Shown here one piece after another: positions 36,854 to 46,142 of a stretch of DNA of 64,000 bases; the stretch's first letter is position 1; each line of letters starts with the position of its first letter. The translations under genes and the position numbers were made by a program. The stretch is taken from positions 620,001 through 684,000 of the forward strand of contig NZ_AP024469.1 in assembly GCF_016865365.1 (NCBI RefSeq), in the 5' to 3' direction. The DNA is from Geobacter sp. SVR. Lineage in GTDB: Bacteria > Desulfobacterota > Desulfuromonadia > Geobacterales > Pseudopelobacteraceae. A model generated the notes under the pieces. The model did no database searches. It worked only from the letters and a program-made list of their open reading frames with translations, and had not been told where the DNA came from.

Positions 36854-38343
36854 GGCACCCCTCCGATCAGAAGCTGCACCGGCGTGTGAATCAAATCCAG
36901 GAGCGGCGCCGGGTGGATGCCCATCCAGATGTTCAGCAGTGCCAGTACGGCCAGCAGGCACAGTTCGCGCCGGTTCAGGTCCAGCAGCGGCAGCGGCTGA
37001 CGCTCCTGCTGGAAAAGCACTTCCTGGACCAGCCGCACCGTGTAGATCAGGGTCAGTACGATGCCGACGAAAGCCAGGGCCGCCACCAGGGGCGATTGCT
37101 TCATTGTGCCGGCCAGTACCAGGAATTCCCCCACGAAGTTGTTCAAGCCGGGCAGCCCCACCGAGGCGAGCGAGAAGAGCAGGAAAAAGAACGACCAGAG
37201 CGGCACCTTGCCCCACAGGCCGCCGAAGGCGCGGATGTCGCGGGTATGGGCGCGCTCGTCCAGCATGCCCACCATGCAGAACAGTGCGCCGGTGGTGACG
37301 CCATGATTGGCCATCTGGATGATCGCTCCGGAGAGTGCCACCGGTTGCCAGGCGGCAATGCCGATGGCCACGTATCCCATGTGCCCGATACTGGAATAGG
37401 CGATCAGACGCTTCATGTCCTCCTGGGCAAAGGCCACCAGCGAGGCATAGACCAGACCGATCAGTGCCAGGGCGTATACCAGCGGAGTCAACACCTGGGC
37501 TGCCTGGGGAAAGAGCGGATAGCCGAAGCGGATCAGGCCGTAGCTGCCGGTCTTGAGCAGCAGTCCCGCCAGGATCACGCTGCCGGCGGTGGGGGCGTCG
37601 GTATGGGCGTCGGGCAGCCAGGTGTGCAGCGGAAACAGCGGAAACTTAATGGCAAAGGCCAGCAGAAAAGCGGCGTACAGCCAGAGCTGGGTTTCCAGCG
37701 GGAGCCGGTTCTGCAGCAGCTCGTACAAACCGAAGGTGGCTACTCCCGTCTGTTGGGCATGCAGCAGGTGCAGGGCAATGATCGCCAGCAGCATCAGGAG
37801 CGAGCCGGCCAGGGTGAACAGAAAGAATTTGACGGTCGAGTACAGCCGCCGGCCGTGCCCCCAGATGCCGATCAGGAAAAACATCGGGATCAGCATCACT
37901 TCCCAGAACAGGTAGAACAGCGCCAGATCCAGAGCCAGGAATACCCCCATGATGCCGCTTTCCATCAACAGCATCAGGAACAGAAACATGCCTGTCTTCT
38001 CGGTAATGGCGCGCCATGATACCAGCAGGGCCGTGCAGAAGGTGAAGGCGGTCAGCATGACCATCAGCAGGCTGATGCCGTCCAGTCCCAGCGTGTAGCG
38101 GATGCCCAGAAACGGGATCCAGGGGAGATCCTCCAGCAGAAAGAACCCGGGCAGGCGCGAGGGGAGGGCGGCCATGCCCTGCCAGTCGGCAAACAGCCGG
38201 AGCGTTAGGGCGAATTCGGCCAAGGCGATTCCCAGCGTGAGCGGAAAGGCTACACGTGGACGTTTCCAGACGGGCAGAAGCAGCAGACAGCCGGCCAAGG
38301 GAAGCAGTACAAGGAACGAGAGTAAAGGGAAGGAATTCGTCAT
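36850..38343 (-). CDS. nuoM: NADH-quinone oxidoreductase subunit M
   Basis: 497 residues, proton-pumping antiporter-like subunit. It shows 'LFYLFWEVMLIPMFFLIGIWG' (conserved Glu), 'KFPLFPLHTWLPDAHTDAPTAGSVILAG' and 'LIAYSSIGHMGYV'. The ATG at 38343 overlaps the nuoL stop as ATGA, and the 3' end overlaps nuoN the same way, so L-M-N are translationally coupled. Confidence 0.96.
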   Translation of the reverse strand: MTNSFPLLSFLVLLPLAGCLLLLPVWKRPRVAFPLTLGIALAEFALTLRLFADWQGMAALPSRLPGFFLLEDLPWIPFLGIRYTLGLDGISLLMVMLTAFTFCTALLVSWRAITEKTGMFLFLMLLMESGIMGVFLALDLALFYLFWEVMLIPMFFLIGIWGHGRRLYSTVKFFLFTLAGSLLMLLAIIALHLLHAQQTGVATFGLYELLQNRLPLETQLWLYAAFLLAFAIKFPLFPLHTWLPDAHTDAPTAGSVILAGLLLKTGSYGLIRFGYPLFPQAAQVLTPLVYALALIGLVYASLVAFAQEDMKRLIAYSSIGHMGYVAIGIAAWQPVALSGAIIQMANHGVTTGALFCMVGMLDERAHTRDIRAFGGLWGKVPLWSFFFLLFSLASVGLPGLNNFVGEFLVLAGTMKQSPLVAALAFVGIVLTLIYTVRLVQEVLFQQERQPLPLLDLNRRELCLLAVLALLNIWMGIHPAPLLDLIHTPVQLLIGGVP

Positions 38344-40286
38344 GCCAGCACCCATACCAGGTAGACCAGCACCACCGCAACCCCGCCCCCCAGCCCATAC
38401 AGGGCGGTTGCCACGCGGCCGCTGCTCCAGCCGGCCGGAAGCTGGGCCAGGCGCGCCGTGAGCCGCGCCAATCCGTCCAGGGTGCCGTCGATGGTGGCTT
38501 CATCGATCGATTTCCAGAGGAAACGCGCCAGCCATACGAAGGGGGAGATAAACAGCAGGCGGTAGAGCGAGTCGAGATACCAGCCATTCTTCAGGAAGGC
38601 GGTCACCGGTGCGTCGCTTTCTTCTGCGGCCAGGGCGCCAGCCCGGCGGGAGCCGGTGTAGCGGAACCAGGCGATTGCCAGGCCGGTCAGACTGACCGCG
38701 GCGGCAAGCAGTTGCAGCATGATCTCGGTAGTATGTTCCACCGGCGCCGGATGTTCCCCAGCCTGAAGCGCCAGAAACCGTTCCAGCAGGCCGTGTCCCG
38801 GCAGGTATTCCGGCAGGTTCAGGAGCCCCCCCAGCAGGCCGAGGATGGCCAGCGGAACCAGGGTCCAGGTCATGACGGCCGGCAGCCCGGTTCGACTCCG
38901 CTCACCGACCGGAGCTTCATCGGTCGAATGATGGCTGAGCTGGTTCCCGCCGGTTGAACGGTGGCTGAGCGGAGTCGAAGCCCCGTGGAACACCACCAGC
39001 ACCATCCGGAAGGTATAAAAGGCGGTTAAAAGCGCCGTCAGCAGCCCCAGCAGGAATAAACCTCCGTACAATGCTCCCCCGTGCTCGAAGACTGCCCCAA
39101 GAATGGCATCCTTGCTGAAAAAACCGCCGCTCAGGGGGAAGCCGGCCAGGCAGAGCGCACCGGCCAGGAATGGCCAGTACACGGCCGGCAGACGCTCCTT
39201 CAATCCCCCCATGCGGAAGATGTCCTGCTGATGGTGCAGGGCGGTGATCACACAGCCCGCCCCCAGGAACAGCAGGGCCTTGAAGAATGCATGGGTCAGG
39301 AGATGAAAGCTGGCCGCGGTCAGTGCGCCGGCCCCCACGCCCAGCACCATGTAACCGATCTGGCTGATGGTGGAGTAGGCCAGGATGCGCTTCAGGTCGC
39401 GCTGACCGCAGGCGCAGGTGGCGGCGTAGAAGGCGGTGAGCCCGCCAGTGAGGGCAATGGCCGCTTGTACCGTCTCCGATCCGCCGATCAGGGGGAACAT
39501 GCGGGTCAGGAGATATACTCCGGCGGTGACCATGGTGGCGGCGTGGATCTGGGCCGAAACCGGTGTGGGGCCGGCCATGGCATCCGGCAGCCAGACCGAC
39601 AGCGGCAGCTGGGCCGATTTTCCGGCCGCTCCGATCAGCAGCAGCAGACCCCAGATGGTGACAATGCCGGCCGGAATCAGGGGCCCCAGCGAATTCAGAT
39701 GAGTAATGGAGACGCTGTTGGAGAGCTGGTACATCCAGACAATGGCGATGCCGAAGGCGGTGTCACCGATGCGGGTGACGATAAAGGCCTTGCGCCCGGC
39801 AGTGGCGTTCTTCTCCTCTGTGTACCAGAAGCCGATCAGGGCGTAGGAGCAGAAGCCGACTCCTTCCCAGCCCAGGTAGAGCAGGGGCAGGTTGCCGGCC
39901 AGGATCAGCACCAGCATGGCGAAGACGAAGATGTTGAGGAGAGCGAAATAGCGGGCAACATCGGACTCTTCCCGCATGTAGCCGACGGAGTAGAGATGGA
40001 TCAGACCGCAGACAAAGGTGATCATCAGGGTCAGCGACAGGGAGAGCTGATCCAGGTAGAAGGAGAGGGGGGCCTGAAAATCGAAGACTGACAGCCAGGA
40101 GCCATACTCCAGCGTTACCGGCCCGCTGAATCCCAGAAAGGCCAGCACCGAGCACAGAAAGGCGCCCCAGATAACCCCGCAGGCCACGGTTTCTCCTACC
40201 TGGCGGGGGAACCTGCGGCCGGCCAGGGCATTGAAAAGCCCGCCGGCGAGGGGGAGTAGGAGTATGAGGGCCAGGTAGAGCTTCAT
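38340..40286 (-). CDS. nuoL: NADH-quinone oxidoreductase subunit L
   Basis: 648 residues, the distal antiporter-like subunit carrying the long lateral helix at its C-terminus. Signatures are 'LYLGWEGVGFCSYALIGFWYTEEKNATAGRKAFIVTR', 'LSVWLPDAMAGPTPVSA' and 'LAYSTISQIGYM'. Positions about 440-460 ('STPLSHRSTGGNQLSHHSTDEAPVGERSRTG' region) form an unusual hydrophilic loop that appears internally repetitive. It lies 8 bases after nuoK. Confidence 0.96.
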   Translation of the reverse strand: MKLYLALILLLPLAGGLFNALAGRRFPRQVGETVACGVIWGAFLCSVLAFLGFSGPVTLEYGSWLSVFDFQAPLSFYLDQLSLSLTLMITFVCGLIHLYSVGYMREESDVARYFALLNIFVFAMLVLILAGNLPLLYLGWEGVGFCSYALIGFWYTEEKNATAGRKAFIVTRIGDTAFGIAIVWMYQLSNSVSITHLNSLGPLIPAGIVTIWGLLLLIGAAGKSAQLPLSVWLPDAMAGPTPVSAQIHAATMVTAGVYLLTRMFPLIGGSETVQAAIALTGGLTAFYAATCACGQRDLKRILAYSTISQIGYMVLGVGAGALTAASFHLLTHAFFKALLFLGAGCVITALHHQQDIFRMGGLKERLPAVYWPFLAGALCLAGFPLSGGFFSKDAILGAVFEHGGALYGGLFLLGLLTALLTAFYTFRMVLVVFHGASTPLSHRSTGGNQLSHHSTDEAPVGERSRTGLPAVMTWTLVPLAILGLLGGLLNLPEYLPGHGLLERFLALQAGEHPAPVEHTTEIMLQLLAAAVSLTGLAIAWFRYTGSRRAGALAAEESDAPVTAFLKNGWYLDSLYRLLFISPFVWLARFLWKSIDEATIDGTLDGLARLTARLAQLPAGWSSGRVATALYGLGGGVAVVLVYLVWVLA

Positions 40287-40294
40287 CAGGTTCT

Positions 40295-40603
40295 TTACCC
40301 TTTCATCTCGCTGAAGTCATCGGTATTGACCGTTCTCTTCCTGCGGTGCAGATAGACCACCAGGGCCAGGGCCAATGACACTTCACTGGAGGTCAGGGCC
40401 ATGATGAAGAAGGCGAACAGCTGTCCGTCGGCATTGCCCCAGTGGGCGCTCCCTCCCACGAAGACCAGCATCACGGCATTCAGCATGATCTCGATGCAGA
40501 CAAGCATCATGATCAGGTTGGCGCGCCAAGCCAGCAGCCCTCCCATGCCGATGAAGAACAGCAGGGCAGCCAGTATCAGGATATGCTGAAGCGGCACGAT
40601 CAT
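40295..40603 (-). CDS. nuoK: NADH-quinone oxidoreductase subunit K
   Basis: 102 residues, three membrane helices. Two conserved glutamates lie in 'MLVCIEIMLNAVML' and 'MALTSSEVSLALAL', the buried charges of the E-channel/antiporter chain. It overlaps the end of nuoJ by 4 bases. The C-terminal tail is slightly basic then acidic. Confidence 0.95.
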   Translation of the reverse strand: MIVPLQHILILAALLFFIGMGGLLAWRANLIMMLVCIEIMLNAVMLVFVGGSAHWGNADGQLFAFFIMALTSSEVSLALALVVYLHRRKRTVNTDDFSEMKG

Positions 40604-41142
40604 GGAGAATCCTCCCCCTCAGGCTTTCGGCCACCTTCTGGAGCAGGGAGCGAGGGTTCACGCCGTTTTCCCAGATACAGCGCCCCCACCAATGCGAACA
40701 GCAGCTGCATCGATACCAGCTCGACCGCCAGACCGTGTTCCTGGAACAGGCGTGCGGCAATCTGGCGGAGCGGCAGCGCCTGCAGCGAAGGAACCGGCGA
40801 TGCAGCCTGACGCGAGATCACGATCACCAGTGCCGCAATGCTGATGGACACCAGTACCAGGGCCGGCAGCCATTCGTACCGCTGTGGCGCGAGCCCCTTT
40901 TCGGGATGCCCCAGATCGAGCATCATGATCACGAAGAGAAACAAAACCATGATGGCACCGGCGTACAGGATCACCTCGAAGGCCGCTACCAGCGGAGCCA
41001 TCAGCAGATAGAAGATTACCGCCACCGCGAACAGCGATGTTACCAGGTAGAGGATGGCATGCACCGGGTGTTTCTCGAAGACTGCCAGGAGAGTGCCGAT
41101 CAGCGCCAGGGCGGCCAGTATGTAGAAGATGCTCTGTTCCAT
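40600..41142 (-). CDS. nuoJ: NADH-quinone oxidoreductase subunit J
   Basis: 180 residues with five membrane helices; 'FEVILYAGAIMVLFLFVIMML' is the conserved TM3 with a pi-bulge region. The tail is charged and proline-rich. It starts only 4 bases after the stop of a chemoreceptor gene, which takes the place normally held by the end of nuoI. Confidence 0.93.
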   Translation of the reverse strand: MEQSIFYILAALALIGTLLAVFEKHPVHAILYLVTSLFAVAVIFYLLMAPLVAAFEVILYAGAIMVLFLFVIMMLDLGHPEKGLAPQRYEWLPALVLVSISIAALVIVISRQAASPVPSLQALPLRQIAARLFQEHGLAVELVSMQLLFALVGALYLGKRREPSLPAPEGGRKPEGEDSP

Positions 41143-41146
41143 TCAA

Positions 41147-42766
41147 TTACAGCCTGAACTGTCTCACCAGAGATTCGAGATCGGTGGCAAGCCGCGACAG
41201 TTGGTCGGAGGCCTGGGCGGTCTCATGCGTTCCCTTGGCGGTTTCCTGAATGATCTCGGTGATCTGGTGCATGTTGTTGCTGATGTCGCGGCTGGTCGAA
41301 CTCTGCTCCTCGGCGGCCGTGGCGATCTGGTTGATCTGTCCGGTTACGTCGTTGATCTGGCTCAGGATCTCCTGCAGGGCGCCTCCCGAACGCGACGCGC
41401 CTTCCGTGCCGTGTTCCACCTCGTTGACGCCCTCTTCCATGGAGATGACCGCCTGCCTGGTCTCGGTCTGGATGGCCTTGATCATCTCCCCGATCTCGCG
41501 GGTGGCACGGGTGGTGCGCTCCGCCAAGGCGCGCACCTCGTCGGCTACGACGGCGAAGCCGCGCCCCTGCTCACCGGCCCGGGCTGCTTCAATGGCCGCA
41601 TTCAGTGCCAGCAGATTTGTCTGATCGGCAATATCCTCGATGGTGCTGATGATGGCGCCGATCTGATCGGAACGGGCACCGAGGCTTTCCACGTTGCGGG
41701 CGGTGGCGCGCACCCGCTCGGCAATGCGCTCCATGCCGTCCACAGTGCTCTGAACGATGTGTGCGCCGCTGGTGGCGAGATCATTGGCATGACGGGAACT
41801 TTCGGCCGCGGCATTGCAACTGCCGGCGATGTCCAGGGAGGTGGATGCCATCTCCTCGCCGGAGGTGGCCACCGTCGATGCCTGGGACGCCACTTCCGAG
41901 GTGCCGTTCACCATGTTTTGCGATGCGGCGTGCAGTTTGACGGCTGCCGACGAGACGGCGCCGGAGGCCTGGGAGACCCTTTCCATGGCGCCGCGCATCC
42001 TGACGATCATATTGTTCATAGTGCGCATGAGGTGCGATGTTTCGGAACGTCCCTGATCGGCCGCGACCGAAACGGTCAGATCGCCGTCCGCGATCCGGTC
42101 GGCAACGTTCACGCATTCATGGAGAGGTCCGGTAATGCCGCGAGTGATGACAATTGCCGTCAGGACGCTCAGGATCAGCGCTGCCAGGCCGAAGGCATAC
42201 ATGATGCGGGTGGCTGTCTGTGAGCTGCCGACGGCATCGTCCACGCGCACGCCCACCCGCTTCTCGTAAAACGTCAACAGCGCCTCGGCCCCTTTTGATA
42301 CGCGTGCAACCGCCTTGTCCCCCTCGCCGTTCATAAGCTGTCTGAAGGTGGCGCTGTCGCCCGCCACTGCGGCGGCGATCATTTTCTGATTGACTGCATC
42401 CTCCGCGCCGACAGCCTCTTTCAGCTCGGTTATCAGCTTCTTGCCTTCAGGAGTCTTGGTGTTCTTGTCGACAATGTCGAGCGCCTCGCGATATTTCGAC
42501 TTGAGCCCCTCGATGGCGGCCAGCTGCTTGTCCTTGTCCGACTGCTCCTCGTGCAGGATCAGCCCCTTGATGGATTCGTCGATTGTCTTGAGGTAGGCCT
42601 GCACCCTGGCGACATTGCTGCTCAGCATGGTGATGCGCTTGACATTTCCGAGCTGGTCTTCACTCTTGGAGAGACTGCTGACCCCTGCCCCGATTACCGC
42701 CAGCAGCAGTATGGTTACGATGGAAAAGCCAACCAGAAGCCGGCTCCCGATGCTGAACCTGTTCAT
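41147..42766 (-). CDS. Methyl-accepting chemotaxis protein (4HB_MCP-HAMP-MA)
   Basis: 539 residues. A first membrane helix (about 10-32) leads to a four-helix-bundle periplasmic sensor domain, a second helix (about 190-210), HAMP, and a long cytoplasmic signalling hairpin with the conserved tip '[47 protein letters not shown]'. The ATG at 42766 is preceded by AGGAGG. No C-terminal CheR-docking pentapeptide is seen. The gene lies inside the nuo operon, between nuoI and nuoJ, 4 bases from nuoJ, so it should be cotranscribed with complex I. The ligand is unknown; an energy-taxis role is a guess from context. Confidence 0.93.
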   Translation of the reverse strand: MNRFSIGSRLLVGFSIVTILLLAVIGAGVSSLSKSEDQLGNVKRITMLSSNVARVQAYLKTIDESIKGLILHEEQSDKDKQLAAIEGLKSKYREALDIVDKNTKTPEGKKLITELKEAVGAEDAVNQKMIAAAVAGDSATFRQLMNGEGDKAVARVSKGAEALLTFYEKRVGVRVDDAVGSSQTATRIMYAFGLAALILSVLTAIVITRGITGPLHECVNVADRIADGDLTVSVAADQGRSETSHLMRTMNNMIVRMRGAMERVSQASGAVSSAAVKLHAASQNMVNGTSEVASQASTVATSGEEMASTSLDIAGSCNAAAESSRHANDLATSGAHIVQSTVDGMERIAERVRATARNVESLGARSDQIGAIISTIEDIADQTNLLALNAAIEAARAGEQGRGFAVVADEVRALAERTTRATREIGEMIKAIQTETRQAVISMEEGVNEVEHGTEGASRSGGALQEILSQINDVTGQINQIATAAEEQSSTSRDISNNMHQITEIIQETAKGTHETAQASDQLSRLATDLESLVRQFRL

Positions 42767-42877
42767 CTCAATCCTCCTTGACTCGACACGACATCCGCTC
42801 ATTGTTCAGATCGACAGCCGACGGTGCGAACCGGCATGACGATCGGCCGGCTCTGATCAGGCCGCACGGGAAAAGCG

Positions 42878-43408
42878 TCATGGCATGAGTGTCCTGACAT
42901 CTACCGGCGGCGTTTCCTCCAGCCCTTTTCCCCGCGGCTGGGTTACATTGATGCCGGCATGGCGATAAAAATTATAGGAGGCATCCTTGCCGCAGCCGTT
43001 GATCAGCAGGTCCTCCTTTTCCGCGACGAGCGACATGATGTCGCGCGAGCAGATCTCATAGTCCGGCGACATCTGGATAGCCAGGGTGGGACAGGCCTCG
43101 GCGCACAGCCCGCAGAAGATGCAGCGCGAAAAATTGATCCTGAACCATTCGGCGTAGCGCCGACCATTCTCCTGTTCCGCCGATTGCATCGAAATACAGT
43201 CCACCGGGCAGGCGGCCGAACAGAGGTAGCAGGCCACGCAACGCTCACCGCCGTCAGGATCGCGGGTCAGCACGATCCGGGCACGGAAGCGTGGAGGGGG
43301 GGTCCTTTTCTGTTCAGGATACTGGATTGTCACCGGTTTGCGCAGCATGTGGCGCAGGGTGACTCCCAGCCCCCCCAGAATGGCGCGTATGTCAGAAGAA
43401 ATGGTCAT
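42878..43408 (-). CDS. nuoI: NADH-quinone oxidoreductase subunit I
   Basis: 176 residues, peripheral-arm ferredoxin-like subunit with two [4Fe-4S] clusters: C57, C60, C63, C67 and C96, C99, C102, C106. It is the only hydrophilic-arm Nuo subunit encoded in this window. It is separated from nuoH by an ankyrin-repeat gene and from nuoJ by a chemoreceptor gene. Confidence 0.94.
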   Translation of the reverse strand: MTISSDIRAILGGLGVTLRHMLRKPVTIQYPEQKRTPPPRFRARIVLTRDPDGGERCVACYLCSAACPVDCISMQSAEQENGRRYAEWFRINFSRCIFCGLCAEACPTLAIQMSPDYEICSRDIMSLVAEKEDLLINGCGKDASYNFYRHAGINVTQPRGKGLEETPPVDVRTLMP

Positions 43409-43525
43409 TATGCGGTTCCAAACTGAGCGGCGAGGATGCCGGAAACAGTGCCGTGACTCCTATCGGACTGTTTTCGATTCAGCCACGGTTCGCATCCGTT
43501 TGTCTCGTCGTGAAATTTTGCTCCG

Positions 43526-43936
43526 TTATTGTGTCCGTCCCGCTTTTTTCAGCAGCGCAGCAGCCAGAGGGTGGCTGTTGTTCTCGGCGTACTGGGCAGC
43601 AGTCGTGCCTACGTTGGTTTTGATATCAGGCCGCGCACCGCCGTCGAGCAGGGTCTGAATGGTCCTGTTGCAGCCGTAGATGGCAGCCAGCATCAGAGGA
43701 GTGTGTCCGGCACTGTCTCGGGCATTTACATCGGCACCCTTGTCGAGCAGCATGCGGGCGACCTCGGTGTGTCCGTTGGCGGCGGCATAATGCAGCGCGG
43801 TCTTGCCCTTGGTACTGGTGGAGGTAAGATCTGCCCCACGATGGAGCAGGTCCAGCACAAAGTCCTTTTGCCCCTCACGAGCGGCAGCGATCAGCGGGGT
43901 GTGTCCGTTACGGTCCTTGGCATTTACGCTTTCCAT
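43526..43936 (-). CDS. Ankyrin-repeat protein within the nuo operon
   Basis: 136 residues, essentially all ankyrin repeats: four units with the 'GHTPLIAAAREGQKDFVLDLLHRGAD' pattern repeat at about 33-residue spacing. No signal peptide or membrane segment, so it is cytoplasmic and probably a protein-binding scaffold. It starts 49 bases after nuoH and stops 117 bases before nuoI, on the same strand. Partner unknown. Confidence 0.85.
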   Translation of the reverse strand: MESVNAKDRNGHTPLIAAAREGQKDFVLDLLHRGADLTSTSTKGKTALHYAAANGHTEVARMLLDKGADVNARDSAGHTPLMLAAIYGCNRTIQTLLDGGARPDIKTNVGTTAAQYAENNSHPLAAALLKKAGRTQ

Positions 43937-43985
43937 GTGAGTCTCCTCCCTTGGGCATGTGAAGTCGGACGCTATGTCCGTAATG

Positions 43986-44978
43986 TCATGATCGCAACAT
44001 CAACCACCATCCGGTTACCAGAATGTTCAGCAGTGCCAGGGGCGTCAGCACCTTCCAGCCCAGGTGCATCAGCTGGTCGTAGCGCAAACGCGGCAATGTG
44101 CCACGCACCCAGATAAAGAAAAAGGCAAAGGCCAGAGTTTTGAGCGAAAACCAGATCACCGGCGCCAGAAACGGACCGTGCCAGCCGCCGAGGAAAAAGG
44201 TGGCTGCCAGTCCTCCCAGGACGATGATGTTGATGTATTCTCCCACGAAGAACAGGCCGAATCTCATGCCGGAATATTCGGTGTGGAAGCCGGCCACAAG
44301 TTCCCCCTCGGCTTCGGGCAGGTCAAAGGGGATGCGCTTGCATTCGGCCGTGATGCTGATAAGAAAGATGATAAAGGCCAGTGGCTGGTAGACGATGAAC
44401 GGCATGCCCTGCTGCGCGGCTACTATGTCAGTCAGGCTGAAGGAGCGGGAGAGCATGACCACCGGCACCAGGGACAGCCCCATGGAGAGCTCGTACGAGA
44501 TCAACTGCGCCAGCCCGCGGATACCCCCCAGCAAGGAGTATTTCGAGTTGGAAGCCCAGCCGCCGATGGCGACCCCGTAGACGGCGATGGAGGAGAGTGC
44601 CAGGAAGAACAGCAGTCCCACGTTGAGGTCGGAGATCAGGAGCGGTACCTGGCGTCCGACAATGTCCAGCGGTGCCCCAAAGGGAATTACGGCAAAGATC
44701 ATGATGGCGGGGATAGCGGCCATGGCCGGCGCAAGATAGAACAGCCACTTGTCGGCCGAATCGGGGAGAAAGTCTTCCTTTGTCAGGAGTTTGATCAGGT
44801 CTGCCAGTGGCTGCAGCAATCCGAACGGCCCGACGCGGTTGGGGCCCTTGCGATCCTGGATCCATGCCAGAATGCGCCGTTCGGCGAACACCAGGTAGGC
44901 GGCCAGGGTCAGGATGACGAAGAAGACCATCCCGAGTTTTACTGCGAAGATCACTATGTCCACAGAAGATGCCGTCAT
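43986..44978 (-). CDS. nuoH: NADH-quinone oxidoreductase subunit H
   Basis: 330 residues, eight membrane helices; quinone-site subunit connecting peripheral and membrane arms. Signatures are 'AERRILAWIQDRKGPNRVGPFGLLQPLAD', 'KRIPFDLPEAEGELVAGFHTEYSGMRFG' and the C-terminal 'RLRYDQLMHLGWK'. I chose the ATG at 44978; the frame is open to 45035, adding 19 poorly hydrophobic residues. It is the first gene of this nuo unit, with divergent engB beyond it, so nuoA-G are not upstream. Confidence 0.94.
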   Translation of the reverse strand: MTASSVDIVIFAVKLGMVFFVILTLAAYLVFAERRILAWIQDRKGPNRVGPFGLLQPLADLIKLLTKEDFLPDSADKWLFYLAPAMAAIPAIMIFAVIPFGAPLDIVGRQVPLLISDLNVGLLFFLALSSIAVYGVAIGGWASNSKYSLLGGIRGLAQLISYELSMGLSLVPVVMLSRSFSLTDIVAAQQGMPFIVYQPLAFIIFLISITAECKRIPFDLPEAEGELVAGFHTEYSGMRFGLFFVGEYINIIVLGGLAATFFLGGWHGPFLAPVIWFSLKTLAFAFFFIWVRGTLPRLRYDQLMHLGWKVLTPLALLNILVTGWWLMLRS

Positions 44979-45206
44979 CTGAACCTGTCGCGGGCATGTC
45001 GAGAGAGGCGGAAAGTACGCACTCTCATATAACATAAACGTACATTAAACACCACAGGCTAATTTCTGTCTGGAAAGCCTGTTGTGGACTGCGAATGGCC
45101 GGCGTTACCTTATCTCCAGTATAGTCAAAAACCCGATTATCACAATGTCCGGCGCCTCGCCGCGCCTCGCCGGGGGCCGGCAGACAGGCGTCGGGGAAAT
45201 AAGCGC

Positions 45207-45236
45207 TTGTGTCGGTGTAGTACCGCACACTATAAT
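45207..45236 (+). promoter_or_regulatory. Sigma-70 promoter for engB
   Basis: A perfect TATAAT at 45231-45236 with TTGTGT at 45207-45212 (18-base spacer). The predicted start lies near 45243, giving a leader of about 14 bases with GGAGGAG at 45246-45252. An interrupted inverted repeat, GTGT-CGGT (45209-45216) with ACCG-CACAC (45222-45230), fills the spacer and could be an operator. Confidence 0.6.
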
Positions 45237-45256
45237 GCAACGCTCGGAGGAGTTGC

Positions 45257-45847
45257 ATGGACGTAAAACAGACCGAATTCATCAAAAGCGCGGTGAAACC
45301 CCGCGATTTTCCCCCCGCTACGCTGCCTGAAGTGGCCTTTGTCGGCCGCTCCAATGTCGGGAAATCTTCCCTGATCAATGTGCTTGCCAACCGCAAGGCG
45401 CTCGTCCGTACCAGTTCCACCCCCGGTCGGACCCAGCTGATCAATTTTTTTAATGTGAACGGCCTTCTGACCCTGGTCGACCTGCCCGGTTACGGCTATG
45501 CCAAGGCTCCGCCCGAGGTACGCAAGCAGTGGGGGCCGATGATCGAAACGTACCTGGCCAAACGGGAAAACCTGAAGGCGGTGGTTCTGATCCTGGATAT
45601 CCGCCGGATACCCTCCGACGGCGATCTGCAGATGCTGCGCTGGCTGGAAAACTACAATATTCCGCCGATTCTCGTCCTGACCAAGTGCGATAAGCTGTCG
45701 AAGGTGGAGCGCGCCCGGCAGACCGGTTTGATCGCAGCCGCCATTCAGCGGGACAAGGGCATGATGCTGCTTTTTTCGGCGCTGTCCCGGGATGGGCGCG
45801 ATCAGGTCTGGCAGGAGATCGTGCGGTTGCTGGAGGTCCAGGCATGA
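45257..45847 (+). CDS. engB: Ribosome biogenesis GTPase EngB (YsxC/YihA)
   Basis: 196 residues, TrmE-Era-like GTPase required for assembly of the large ribosomal subunit. G1 is G30-RSNVGKSS, G3 is D75-LPG, G4 is T142-KCD; all intact. GGAGGAG precedes the ATG by 4 bases. It overlaps acyP by 4 bases and leads a plus-strand operon. Confidence 0.95.
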   Translation: MDVKQTEFIKSAVKPRDFPPATLPEVAFVGRSNVGKSSLINVLANRKALVRTSSTPGRTQLINFFNVNGLLTLVDLPGYGYAKAPPEVRKQWGPMIETYLAKRENLKAVVLILDIRRIPSDGDLQMLRWLENYNIPPILVLTKCDKLSKVERARQTGLIAAAIQRDKGMMLLFSALSRDGRDQVWQEIVRLLEVQA

Positions 45848-46119
45848 AGATCAGGATGGGCGTAACCGTTCACGGGCTGGTGCAAGGGGTCGCCTTTCGT
45901 CATTACACCTGTCGGCAGGCCCTGCAACTGGGGGTGACCGGCTGGGTCCGCAACATGCCCGACGGTACGGTGCAAGGGTTGTTCGAGGGGGATGAAGCCG
46001 CTGTCCAGGCCCTGGTGGAATGGTGCCGCAACGGCCCGCCGGCGGCTCGGGTCGAGAGTGTCGACGTTTGCCCCGGGGCCTATAGCGGCAGTTTCGAGAC
46101 ATTCCGCACCGAACATTGA
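45844..46119 (+). CDS. acyP: Acylphosphatase
   Basis: 91 residues, the usual size. Catalytic Arg lies in '[13 protein letters not shown]' and Asn in '[17 protein letters not shown]'. It hydrolyses acyl phosphates; the physiological substrate is uncertain. It is coupled to engB by a 4-base overlap (GCATGAAG). Confidence 0.93.
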   Translation: MKIRMGVTVHGLVQGVAFRHYTCRQALQLGVTGWVRNMPDGTVQGLFEGDEAAVQALVEWCRNGPPAARVESVDVCPGAYSGSFETFRTEH

Positions 46120-46142
46120 TTCAACCCGACAAAGGATTTTCC

